Shown here piece after piece: positions 1 through 10,899 of a DNA stretch of 64,000 bases. The stretch comes from Hymenopellis radicata (Eukaryota > Basidiomycota > Agaricomycetes > Agaricales > Physalacriaceae). Both the position numbers and the translations under genes were made by a program. The notes below the pieces were generated by a model, which worked only from the letters and a program-made list of their open reading frames with translations, did no database searches and had not been told where the DNA came from. The stretch is taken from positions 492,412-556,411 of the forward strand of contig JADNRX010000005.1 in NCBI GenBank assembly GCA_015501595.1, given 5' to 3'. Every line of letters starts with the position of its first letter. Positions within the stretch are counted from its first letter, which is position 1.

Positions 1-731
1 TTGGCCGCGGCTGGAGGTGGAGCGAGGTTCTCCTTGTCGATGACCCGTTTGGGACGGGGGGTTGTTTTTTTTCACGCGATTTGTGAAGACGCGATAGTAA
101 TCGGGCGTAAGAGTCTGGAGGGGAAGAAGAGGTGCCGATGCTGAGGTTGAGAGCTCAGTGATGTTCTTCTTCGCTTTCTTGGCCTGTGTTTTCTTAGGAG
201 TTGGCGGAGTGTAGGTGATGATGGGTGCGGTAGAGACCTGTGGTCTCACGACTGGTGCGTGTGTTTCGGAATCCTCTGCACATACGACAGCAGGATTAAC
301 TTGAGAAGAAGCCTCAAATGGTAAGCAGTCCTCGGACTGCACGAGAGCCGTTGATGGGGCTGAGACTTCGGCGTCTTCTGAGGCCGGAATATTTGGTGGA
401 AGGGAGGGATGGGAGAGCGTCGCGCCCGGATTTAGGGGCGGAAGGGGTGATTCAATTGTTGGCGCTGGGCTTGCAATAGCAGCCTTCTGCGAGAAGAAGA
501 GCGCCGTTGGGAGGTACATCGGCTCCCAAACCGAAGGCTTGAACTAGAACTACTGTCAGCGTCGAGTCCTGATTAAAGGAGCCACCTTACGATGTAGGAT
601 TCTTCATCCTCTTTGACATGAGCATTCCTGATCTTGGCCTTGCAAACTTTGACAACGGCTCATGCACTGACGAGGAGGAGGAAGAGCACCGAGGTGATGA
701 TAATAGTGTGGATGAATGCGATGATGGCCAT
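1..731 (-). CDS. Membrane-anchored hypothetical protein, copy 1 (runs off the left edge)
   Basis: Paralogue of the complete gene at 40244-41115. Exon 1 starts at the ATG at 729-731 and encodes a short N-terminal hydrophobic helix followed by a charged patch; a GT-AG intron of about 50 nt follows, and exon 2 runs to the window edge. Exon 2 is Pro/Ser/Ala rich, then basic (PKKTQAKKAKK), and shares the stretch TLTPDYYRVFTNRVKK with copy 2. The frame stays open to positions 63-70, where copy 1 has eight T (plus strand) and copy 2 has seven, shifting the frame. This could be a real break or a homopolymer miscall. The family is not recognised. Many amino-acid replacements separate the copies, so the duplication is not recent. 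It is divergent from the gene starting near 953. Confidence 0.5.
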
Positions 732-952
732 GGTAGTAGGAATGAGAGCTTGAGATTAGACTAGTTTCGCCCGTGCTGGCTTTTTGTCGGCTCTGGGTTC
801 GCTCCTATTGGTAAGCAGAGACAGAAAGTCATCTCACTTGCAGGAGTGCCGCAGGGAAAGAACAACGAGTTTCGACGCGTTCTGGCTCGCGAGTGACCCA
901 GAGAGCTCGTGCTAGTCAATTGAATTTGATGCATTAGATATGCAAACATGAC

Positions 953-1854
953 ATGGACAACTTACGAGCCTGATCGTGTCGCAGGAAAGTGGATGTGAAT
1001 TTCGCATAAGATAAACAATTTCGGTGGCAGTCACTGAGAGAGTACGCAAAACCGCCCTTGGAACAATCACGTTCCAAAGGAAAGCAATGGGGGATTCAAC
1101 GCGTCTCCATTTCGCAGGCAAGCCAGATCGAGTTCACTTCAGAGTCCAGATGGTATGCACACGGGAGATGTGTACACAAGGCGGGCGAGTTGTGAGGATC
1201 CCGTCAAACATCATGGTAGTCATGAAGAGAGTGAGTTCGGAAACCCTAACCCCGGTAGCACGCTTTGGGGCTGCTCATGTCATTGCTGTTACTTTAATAC
1301 TTAGGCACTTACATCTCTTCCTCACTCTGCGACATAGTAGCTGTTCGGTATCCGCCCGTTCGCATCTCCAGAGCATATTAGGCACAAGCCCGCTTTGTGT
1401 ACCGCACGAAATATTTGCATCTCTTACCGCCACAAAAGATCATGGCGCGGGGGGAAAACGAAATCCAAGGTGCGTAACGGCGTCTAATGACTCTAATCAC
1501 CGAGTACCGCGAGGTGTAGAGTATGCCTACGGGAGACTAGTAACGGCGCAAGCGCTGCGCGGACACGATATACTAACGTCGTTTCTACAACTATCCTACG
1601 AAGAGCAGAAAAGAGTCCGCAAGGAAGTAATAGTAAGCTTTATCGTTGAGTAGTAATTGGCCTTACACCTTCAGCACACGCGTTGAGTGCCTCTTTGCCT
1701 TTTAAAATCCTTCCAAGGACCAGAAGGATACCGAGAAGAATCCTGTGGCCGCCGATTTATTCAAGTGCGGGAGGCAGAACACACAGCGCTGTCGCCCACG
1801 CCGGAGGATTCAGAGTACGATGTGTTCTCCAAGAAGATCATGACCATGTTCTAA
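953..1854 (+). pseudogene. Copy 1 of the duplicated plus-strand hypothetical gene, apparently broken
   Basis: Aligns by eye with 41317-42201. The first exon carries changes that stop the frame: a TAA just after 1005 where copy 2 has TAC, plus small deletions around 975-1075. The last exon is closer to coding. After KDQKDTEKNPVAADLFKC the run at 1769-1771 has three G where copy 2 has four; restoring one G keeps both copies in the same frame to the shared end DVFSKKIMTMF, and copy 1 then stops directly at 1852-1854. Conservation of that frame, including an indel of whole codons, argues that the ancestor was coding. Function unknown. Confidence 0.45.
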
Positions 1855-2255
1855 ACCCGGCCCCAGTGTGATTCGTCCTCGTTCCAGCGCATACCCACAA
1901 GATGCGATAGTCCCTATGCTCCTCTTATTTTCATTGTGGCGTAAGCGAAGGAAGTGATACTTCAGCATGATGTACCTTTCGCTCTTCGAGACTGGCTGAA
2001 TCATTTCCACCTCAGCCTATTTTCTGACTTGTAGACATACTTTTCAGATCCCATTGTCACAGCTGATCCTTCTTCCTGGAGTGGGCCATTTTACGTGCGT
2101 CGTTAGAACGTACGTGCAGAACCTGCAGCCGAATAACTTAGTGTCAGATTGCTATAAGATCCCGCTATGTTTAGCGCGATGCTCACTCGGGTGTTGACAT
2201 GTCATTGAAAGAGTCCGTGTAGCGGCCTTGTGCTACGTTTTCTGTTCAGAGAGTA

Positions 2256-2730
2256 GGGACGTTCACGGTAGACTCGTTAGCGAGCTAACGGCCGTTAGGA
2301 TGCTAACGAAGCTGTAACCGTCACAGTCTGTCACACTCGACCCATTTCGGAAAGCTGCATGGCCTGCCCCGGCTTGACTGCCGAACAGTATGGAAGGAGG
2401 CGGGGCCAAGGGCGGGACCTTTGAAAAAAATATTCATTGGAAGCAATGTGTCGAGAGAAGAGCTCTTTTCCGTCGAGTAGTCGAACTCCCGTACCAAAAA
2501 TGACATCTCACTGAACACTAATGCGGGGCAGAGAGCTTCAAATTGGGCGGGTCAACATTCGCGAGGGCGGGAGACAGCTCAGAATGACTGGGATGGTTGG
2601 TCAGCAGCGGGCATCCACATGCCCGACAGCCCGATAAACCCGATGTGATATTTTAGCGTGACAAGCTCGTTAGCTCTAACGAGAGAGCTAACGGCCGTTA
2701 GCTCGCTAACGAGTCTACCGTGAACGTCCC
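2256..2730. mobile_element. MITE with 45 bp near-palindromic terminal inverted repeats
   Basis: Positions 2254-2298 and 2688-2732 are perfect inverted copies over 45 bp, counting the flanking TA. The termini read GGGACGTTCACGG inward, and each arm ends in the self-complementary CTAACGGCCGTTAG. TA flanks both ends, as for Tc1/mariner-type insertion. The 475 bp interior has no convincing ORF and is GC-rich near 2400. Motifs of the form CTAACG/CGTTAG recur next to the right arm. This is a non-autonomous element; the mobilising transposase is not in the window. Confidence 0.85.
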
Positions 2731-2912
2731 TAGTAGTGTGATTATGCATTGTGAAAGTCGAATGAATGTAATCTGTGATAGCATCGTATTGTAAAGTCCT
2801 CGTCCCATATCAGTCCTTCAGCATATGTACACCATTATGTAGCCCTATATGTATGTAGTATCGCGAAGAAGCGTGAGTTAGGATAAGGAGTGTGTGCGTC
2901 GTGGGTACCGTA

Positions 2913-5756
2913 TCAAAAATAGCTCTGAACAGAGGGCGCTCTAGATGGCGCTGTCGAAGTAGTACCTGCTCTCGACCCTGTTCTAGATAACGGAAACGGA
3001 TGGACTCTGCCCCTTTGATATTTTGGTGGCGGAAAAGAAAGATACACAGACGATCCCGCAGACGAGCTGGACTCCCGCCCGCCTCGCCTCGCAGTCACCG
3101 CCGATTTCGACCTCTGCAGCCCGGCGCCCACCCGGACGTTTGAATTCGGCTCCTCCGAGGCCGCACTCCGCAATGAGACGGCATGGCTATGTGACCGAGT
3201 GTGGCCGCGCACATCATCGGCTTTCAGATTTTGGAGGCTTGCCTTCCGGCGAGGCATGATGGGAAGACTCGGCGCGGACGCCTGTGCAGCGTGCAGATTA
3301 TACATCGATCTTGGACCAGAGAGAGAGATGGGAAGGGGCGGCGGCGACACTTGTGGTGGTTGTCGCGGCGGAGGCGGGGCCTCGTGATTTGGTAAATCCA
3401 AGGCCCATCTGGTCGTGGAAGCGGCCGTCTCGGGAGAGGTGGTCGACGTTCCGACTGGGAGCGTTTCAGCGATAGATCCGGAGTCGAGGTAGACGTGCTC
3501 CCCGTGCGGTAGAGCGACCGGTGGGAGCTCGTACGCTCCAAGAGTCGCTGCTTCTGATTACTCGCCTCTGCCCCCAGCTCCGTCCTTGTACGTTGATTCA
3601 AGGGCGGAACCACTATCGCTTCACGAAGCGGATACTCCCTAATCCTCTCTGGCGCATCAAAGTCCATCATGCCATCATCTTGATCCTCCCTTCCTTTTCG
3701 GTAAGCCGGCCCCATATTCTTCCCAGCGATTTTGGGGTACTGAGTCGGAATGAGAACATCCTCCGATGGCCGAATGTCGGGGTATTCGCAAGTGCGTCCT
3801 CATCTCGGATGTCCACACTCTGAGCTGTCGACTTGCGCAGCTTCTTCCGTTTCTGCAGCTTGAGCAAAAGGACTGAAGGGGATGCTGGCGGTTCCGTTGA
3901 TGCAGGAGATGTGCGAATGTGGGCATTCAGGGCACCAGGCGAAGGTACGGCTCCAAAGCGCCGCCTGTTAACCTTGAGGTCGGGGCTGGATGTGTTGGAG
4001 AAGGAATAGATGGGATTGTCTGACGCCCGTGTCAACGTCCAATCGGTCGAAGTATCGCTCACGCTCTAAACAACATTCAGGACGTGTAAACGAAGTGACG
4101 AGCAGTTCGCACCTTGGAATGGCGCGCGTAACTGTCAATAATATCCCACGAGACGCTGTCTCCCACCAAGGGTAGCATGAGATGCTGTGTGTTGGGTCGC
4201 GTTATGCCTTTGGACTCGAACGTCGACGCTCTAGAGGACTCAGACCCAGCCATCCAGTGGGCAAGAGGTTGCACAGAACCACGGGAACTCTATTCGGGGT
4301 GTGCACCCTTATATGAGTGATCAGAACCGCGACCACGACATCTCATCATCCCCTTGACGACATTCCACAAGTTCGGTCGTGCTCGTCTTTGATACACCTG
4401 TCATATTAATATTCAAGGGTGTTTCGCGCCGCTGGTCAAACAGCGGTTGAGCCGAACTAGCGAGTCTGGTCTCCACGGCTTCTTTGATTCGTGTGTAAGT
4501 TAAGATGCCATTAAAGTACATGAAGAACTTCGACATTACTAGAGATATAAGGTATGTATCCAACGTCAGTTATGAATCCGAACGACGTGTGTGCAATGCG
4601 CCGTCGCCTACTGCGGTGGCGCCATAACGGTCCCTCAGAGCTGATTCTGCAAACCTCTCGTGATGGGACGCGTCTGAAGCTCACACTCGTTCCTGAGAGC
4701 GGTTTGGTAGGGAACGGAATCTGTCGTCCTTGCTGGGATGGTGATCTAGAGAGTGATGCTGTTCTCTTGGGCAATGGTGCCATCTCGACCGGAGACCGTG
4801 AGGATGATGATGATCCGTCTAATGACATTGGGCGTGGCAAAGCTATCGCGTCGTCATTGTCAAGGAAGTTTAAACTCTTTCGAGCCTTGGATATTGACAC
4901 CGGATACATTTGTCGCCCAGAGGCGTACTGATGAAGCAGAGCATCCGGTGTAGGCGGGTCATATGGGGAGGGATTGATGGTCTGGAATTGTGGTACCACG
5001 AAAAGGAAAGGAGAGGAAGGGAGAGATGTCACAGAGTTGGATCTCCGAGAAGTGGATATTTTGGGTATGATACGAAGGGACTTGGGTCGGCGCAGAGATC
5101 TGAATTTGCTGGACATCGCCTTCAGAAAAATGAATTGAGCAAAGATAGGACACTTACGGAGAAGAGTCATGAGATTGAGAAGGGACTGCGGGTTGGGTCC
5201 ATGAAGGGCCTGGATCAACATCCAATGACGGTCGAGTTACCTCCTCCCAGTCCCACTCTGAGTCCGACAGCGCCACACTATCAGAGGGTGCGAGAGCCTT
5301 CCGCTGCCTACGAAAGAACGAGCCGCCCTTGGACACCGTAGACGCTGTATCTGTATCAGTCACCGTTTTGGTGGACCGTTTGCGGAGACGGGAGGGTTTC
5401 CGGGTACGCTTGGTAGACGACGTCGATACATATCCCTCGTCGGTCTCCTGTGAAACCTTGCGCGACATCTTTCTGGGAGAAAAGCGGGATTTTATCTGGG
5501 AAAGCTTGGAGGTGCGCGATTTTTTTGGCGTCGACTGGACGCTGCTCGACGGCGTTGACTGGAAACTCGCGGTATTGGTTCCCCCTCGGTCTCCGTTGAT
5601 AGTCCGCACCTCCGCATCGTCTCCTATGTCCTCAATGTCTGCCTGTGCTCCCGAATCTTCAAATAGCAGATCGCTAATGGCGCGGTTCTCGTCCAAAATT
5701 CCAAGTTCGACAAAGGCGTCAAAAACAGAGGCGCGCAGAGTGTCGCGCTCGGACAT
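2913..5756 (-). CDS. Ser/Pro-rich basic hypothetical protein, multi-exon
   Basis: Start ATG at 5756 (MSERDTLRASVF). Exon 1 runs to 5158, a 49 nt intron follows, exon 2 is 5108-4612, and the next exon starts at 4538; later exons cover about 4270-4113 and 4065 onward, with short introns near 3700 and 3430 joining to the last frame, which ends at 2913 (APSVQSYF). The splice at 3430 gives the in-frame junction QWALDLPNHEAPPPP. The protein begins with an acidic stretch (about residues 1-70). Then come basic Ser/Arg clusters with ETDEGYVS, several RRPKSLR-like patches, and a Pro-rich, Ser-rich C-terminus. No catalytic domain or membrane helix is visible. It resembles the gene at 35127-36999 in composition and in the ETD.GYVS motif. 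The family is not recognised; the intron near 4340 is uncertain. Confidence 0.6.
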
Positions 5757-7284
5757 GGTTGTTGGAATCAAAAAGCGGTGAAGGGTCTGTTTCAATCAAT
5801 CACGCGGCAAAAACAGACTCAAATCAAAGCGTCACCTGGTCAACCAAACCAATCACTGGTGGTCTCCTTCAGAAGCCAGTCTTTCATCAGATCAGAAAGG
5901 TCGAAAGAACAGCGAGTGAACAGTGGATGCGTGTTGACGAGGAGGCTATCCAGCAGTGAGGCCTAGTGAGCGCGTGTCCGTGGCAGATGGGAAAAGGCAG
6001 ACCGCATTAGGGAAATGTTCCCACATTGCCACATTTCAAATCAGCACCTGGGTCAACACTCGGTTGAGCAGTCGCAGGCTCGCAGCCAGGTCGCAGCTGT
6101 TCAGTCGCATAGTTGTAGCACTGTCAGTGTTGTGGGCATGATGAGAGTAAAGTGAAAGGATCCTCGTGACCGTGAGTCAAGTTGACTTTGGTTTGTAGCT
6201 GACCAAATAGACGTTCATATCTTTGGCTGCTGGCATCCTCTGGCATCACTCTTCCGGGAGCGCGTCGACTTCGACGGTATCTGCAACGCCGACGGTCTTG
6301 TTTTCCGCTCTCTACACTTCAATTCGACCTCACTCGCTGTCGCAGACAGGATCACGTACTGACACTACTGCTTAGTCTCGTAAACCAGCCTCTACGAGAG
6401 AAAAAGAGAATGCGCGTTTTGTCTCTGTGTAGAGTCTGGAACGTATTAGTAGGGACCGTAGTAGCACTGCCTCGGAGTTTGAATAATGTGATTGCCACCG
6501 CTGCCGTCGGGCATAAGTCCGTATTCGGTTGTGATTGGCAGTCGTACTTTTCCTCTAACCAGGACAATGAATGCACCGGACGCGTTGAACATCTCAGCCA
6601 TCCTCTGGCTCATCCTCTTCGTCGGCTTGGTCACTGGATTGAGCACGGTGCGGCGGGGAAGTCTGTCACCGGGGGTGGGAGAGGGATCACGGTCTTGGAA
6701 GACATTAAATATGCATTGGAGTTCATACAGGTAGCCGGAACGAGCACGTTATAGCAAAGCAAGAAAACGCGTTGAAGAGGATGATGGTGGAAGCCAAGAG
6801 GGAGCGCGATCACATCGATGGAGATCTCCGAGGAAGTCTGCCAGCTCGGCCCGTAACGGCCATCATGTATTTTCAAGCTCCGAGGCAGTGCTACTACGTT
6901 CTCTACTAATAAAGCCTAGACTAACTACTGCTGTGCAATGTCAACCCGGTTAAATATCCGCATTGAATAGACGTACGGGAAGGTGTTCACAGGCCGTGTC
7001 GTCCGCAGTCACAATACAATGGTACGTACGTCTCCTGCCGGCTTGCCTCGTCTTGGCAGTCTTGAAGTGAGGTGTCGTCGTCGCTCGACGTGTTCTTTCG
7101 GCACGACCTATGCTTCCTCCGAGCCTGCCAAACGCCATCGCGCCACATTATTTCTATTGCGTTTTGATCAGGTTCTGATCAGTCTAACGCAATCCTCGTG
7201 GCACTCGAGTCGCGTCGATAATATGTAAGCCAGCGCATTGACATCTTGATCACTATCATACGGTGACTATCCCATAAACTCGCA
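5757..7284. other. Intergenic, 1.5 kb
   Basis: This lies between divergent genes and should hold both promoters. The open frames at 6410-6754 (+) and 6446-6876 (-) show no recognisable domain, splice pattern or conservation that I can see. A decayed membrane-protein exon near 6700-6870 on the minus strand is possible but not supportable. Confidence 0.5.
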
Positions 7285-8201
7285 ATGGCTCAACCTCAGA
7301 TTCTCAAGTTCGCTTTCTGCTTGGCTGATGATGTGACGCTCTCAGATTTCATCCCGCCTTCTGAGATCCTGGCGGGTTCGTCGCGCTCTGATCATCATCG
7401 TCATCTTCAGATCTCACGATATATGTCCAGGTCTCAACTTCGCTGACACGCCCATGTGTCCCGCAGAGCTGACAGGACCGGTACCGTATCGCGTCAAATT
7501 CGACTTCCTAGCTCCTACCATGGAGCCAGTGAAGAGCATTACCGCCCCCACGGGGATCACCGTCAACCCCACCCAGACGTACGCCGGCGCGCTAGCAGCG
7601 GGAACGCAATACGACGTCTTGTGGGTTCCGGCTGGTATGTCCCTCACCGCGTGCCTTGGCTGTTAATGGTAAACTTGAACCAGGCCCCCTCCCCGACTTC
7701 GTCACGGGTGAAGACAAGACTTCCAAGGCCGAGATCGAGTTCATCAAAGCTCAAGCGCCCAAAGCCAAATACATCTGCTCCGTCTGCGGTGGTAGCTCTA
7801 TCCTCGCCGCGGCGGGTGTACTGAGCGGAAAAAAAGCGACCACAAATAAAGCATTCTACAAGATGATCGTGGTTCGTACAGTTTGACTAGTTTCGTGGGA
7901 CGGCATTTCTTATACACTCGGGATTGACAGGCTGCGACTCCCAAGGACATCAACTGGGTTGCAGAAGCGCGTTGGGTGATTGATGGAAATATTTGGACTA
8001 GCTCAGGAGTTAGTGCTGGTATGTTTGCTTCAACGAATGCACAGGAACCTCTGCTAACTGTCGATAGGATCCGACATGGCACTTGCCTTCGTCGCCCATC
8101 TCGTTGGTGACAAAATGGCGACCCTGCTTCGCGGCCAGATGGAGGTGACTGAGCATGGTCAAGATGATGATCCGTTCGCCAAGTTCCATGGTCTGGTGTA
8201 G
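7285..8201 (+). CDS. DJ-1/PfpI (ThiJ) family protein
   Basis: Five exons, all phase-consistent: 7285-7375, 7431-7634, 7684-7871, 7931-8018, 8068-8201; predicted 234 aa. The N-terminus gives the first strand (ILKFAFCLADDVTLSDF). The core has YDVLWVPAG, then the nucleophile elbow ICSVCGGSSILAAAG, where the second Cys sits at the position of the family's catalytic/oxidation-sensitive cysteine. KKATTNK follows, matching the helix end typical of PfpI/isonitrile-hydratase-like members. The C-terminus (SDMALAFVAHLVGD) is also standard. Family members act as glyoxalase III-like enzymes, isonitrile hydratases or redox sensors; the sequence does not decide which. Probably cytosolic, with no signal peptide. 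Confidence 0.9.
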
Positions 8202-10899
8202 ATGAAAGTGGCGCCAAAGTCTTGCATGTAAATTTAACTGTGAAAATCAACGATTTGGATACGAGAGATTAGCAGCGCGCAAGACGGCTGTTACTGCTAA
8301 CGTTGAATGAGCAGCTATCCTGAGCCAGAAGCTTCGTGTTATTGTGTGGGCAGACCAAGGGAAGACAAAGAGAAGAGCCTCAAAGGAATGAGGATAAGAC
8401 GGTCTGTGTCATGGGATATCTTTTCCGGACTATGTATCGGTTAAGTATCTCCATCGAAGACAAGGGCATCCAACAACGTCCGAGCAATGGACACACACGC
8501 CTGGGACTTTGGACATCGCACCCTGGCTCTGTTACGGAGAACAATAGTATGAATCTAGGGATGATTCCGTCTAGGGAAACAGTTGGCTTACGATGCGTAT
8601 CGAGGCGTAGTCTCTCATTATATGCCACTGAAGTTGTGGTTTGTTCGAAAGACAGAGCGATCTGGGCGGTGGCCAATTTGGGCCAAGTGTACACGATCAC
8701 GTGTTGTCAGACAGCTCTGTCTCTGAGTCTTACCGTCATCCTCACTTTCGTGTGCCCGGCTTCGTCGCAGACCTGTTAACAGATCTTACGCTATACGATT
8801 CAGCTGCTCAAAACAATGTCTATATTGTTGGAAGATCAAGTGCCTCACTGCACCCGATACCGGTACTCCCGATGCCGGCGCACTCCACCGGTGCCATCAC
8901 CACCGACTCGCCACCATTCCCTCCGTAGTTTGTCATGGCTCCGATTGATATTTATAGGACACACCTGTAGAGTACAAAAGCCCTGTATGTAGTCAGTTTG
9001 TAGTCAGTAGAATCTAGTTTCGAATTTGCGGGTATTCCGCACCTGTCCAGTCCCGCCAAGTTCCCAACTCACCCGTTCATCGACGCGTCGTCGCTCTCGT
9101 TTTCTCACATATATCTCTAGAACTTCCTTTGCCGCTTTTGCAAGGAGACAAAGACGCCACAAAGAAGCACTGCAGGGCTGCGACTTACTACACGAGGACT
9201 TCATTGACCATTCTGATCAATGGAGAGGCGACTGACCATTGCTTTACTGATATCTCCGAATAGTACAAGAACAGCCACAGTTTTCGACTATAAAGCTGTG
9301 AGAATGGGTGTCTCCCTCTTTCTTCAGGACCCCAGGGACAGGTTACCACTCCCATCACTCCTACCTTGCTTCTTCTCTGAGACGTTTTCTGTTTACAGGA
9401 CCGACCGATGAGCCGACGGACCGAACGACGAGCGAGCCGACGAGCCGACACCGAGGAAGGACGGAGGATGACAGCCAGGACGACGCCTGGCTGTCGATGA
9501 GAGGACTTGTGTGTTGTCCCCACTTTCTGTTTATCGCTCACTGCTGATCATTGCATCTAGGGGATAGTCCTCTCATCAACCCACAGTGCGCCTCAGCTTT
9601 CTCGTCATTGTTGCCGTCGCTCACTTTGCTTTTAGGACGACATCACGATAGAGGGATGCCGCATTTCGCCGTCGATACGGGCGTGTGCTCTCATTCGGAG
9701 GTCACAAGGCGGCGGAGTGTATGCGTGCCATTCTTGTCTTCCCGCCCTCTGCGCGTTGAGGCCGTCGAGCCACTTCTGACGGCATAGCGTTATGGTCGAC
9801 AGTGGGTGCCGCCCATCCTCTGACGAGTCTCGCCCCTCCAAACCCACTGCGGCGTCAGCTGGCCTGACGTACGTGGTGGCCGCGGTTGTGGATCGCACTT
9901 TCCTTCGTGCTCTCTGGATCTGATGTGTGCGCCCGCCGCGCCTCCCAGGGGTGGGGTTGCGGGCAGTACGTCTGTCGACGCTCGTGGTTCGCCCACAGCA
10001 GCAGCAACGTCCGGCCATGAGGTTAAACGGGTCGTATCTTTTCGCCTATGCTGTGGGGTCGGAGCGTCCCCTCGTGCGTGTAGGTGAGGGATGCGGGATT
10101 GGTTCTACCCTGATTGAACCCGTCCGTTCGGCCTGCGCCTATTGGGGGTGAGCTCAGCAAAAGGCCCTCGGGTGCAGGTCGGCGGGGAGGTGTGATGGTT
10201 GTAAGTGGCCATCAAGTTTTGCGAGTGTCTTCTTGGTGCTGACGCACCTTATAGTCTGCTATTGCATTGACACTGGGGCTCGCAGCGTACTCGCCACACG
10301 ATGCGGGTTTGACGTCTATGGGCGTCGGGGGCTTGCTGCGCAACAAATCACCCGGTTCCTGGAATCGGTCACTTTCAAGCAGTGTTCCGCACGCTCCCTT
10401 GTCGTGGGTTCTGGGCTTAACCTTCGGGTGACCAAACAGCGTGTTAAACCGGCGTGAGCCTAAATCTGAGTTTCTGAGGTGATGCCTTATTTTTTTCTGT
10501 GTCTTTTTGCGGTTCGGACAAAGAAGACTCAGAAACTCGGCGACTCCCAAGGTGTGAATTTGTTGCTTTGAGTCTGAAACTTCTCTTAGAACATGAGGTG
10601 TTCACTGGAATCCTTGAAGTGTGTCTCTTCGTCTTCGACAGCCGGTGGCGATACCATCGCATTCCTAATTTACACGGCTCCTCGCTATTCAACGATTTTA
10701 CAAATGTTTCCGCTGATCTATGTGTTATACATACAAGCGGTCTATGTACGAGATACACCGGAGTCCTGCATGAAATCCAGTCATCTGCACGTTCAATCAC
10801 CAGAGAATGAATTACACTTACTACACAAATGCTGAGGAATGAATATGGACCAGCCACTACATCACCATGCTACGGAGTGTCCTGTCGAATACATGCGCA
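8202..10899. other. Gene-poor stretch, 2.7 kb
   Basis: Open frames exist on both strands but none shows a domain, consistent splice sites or a plausible composition. A GACCGA/GAGCCGAC-rich short repeat lies around 9400-9465. I see no transposase, reverse transcriptase or RNA gene. Confidence 0.5.

Larger units (their letters stand above)
1..2200. repeat. Segmental duplication, copy 1
   Basis: Position 1 corresponds to about 40410, and similarity continues, with small indels, to about 2200 (about 43515 in copy 2). The block holds a divergent pair: a minus-strand membrane-anchored protein and a plus-strand protein. Both copies are in the same orientation, about 40 kb apart. Copy 1 extends past the left window edge. 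At 2134-2135 it keeps the uninterrupted TA where copy 2 carries a 1.03 kb element. Confidence 0.85.

Noticed and set aside
1810..2010. Minus-strand frame MEMIQPVSKSERYIMLKY conserved in both duplicates (also 42058-42306)
   Set aside because: Conservation is explained by the DNA duplication; it lies antisense to the end of the plus-strand gene, and the start and length differ between copies.
6410..6876. Overlapping frames of 70-115 codons in the 5.8-7.3 kb gap
   Set aside because: No domain, no coherent splice sites, and both strands equally open, as expected by chance.
9400..9470. GACCGA/GCCGAC-rich stretch considered as a satellite
   Set aside because: Only a short imperfect run; not enough copies to call an array.
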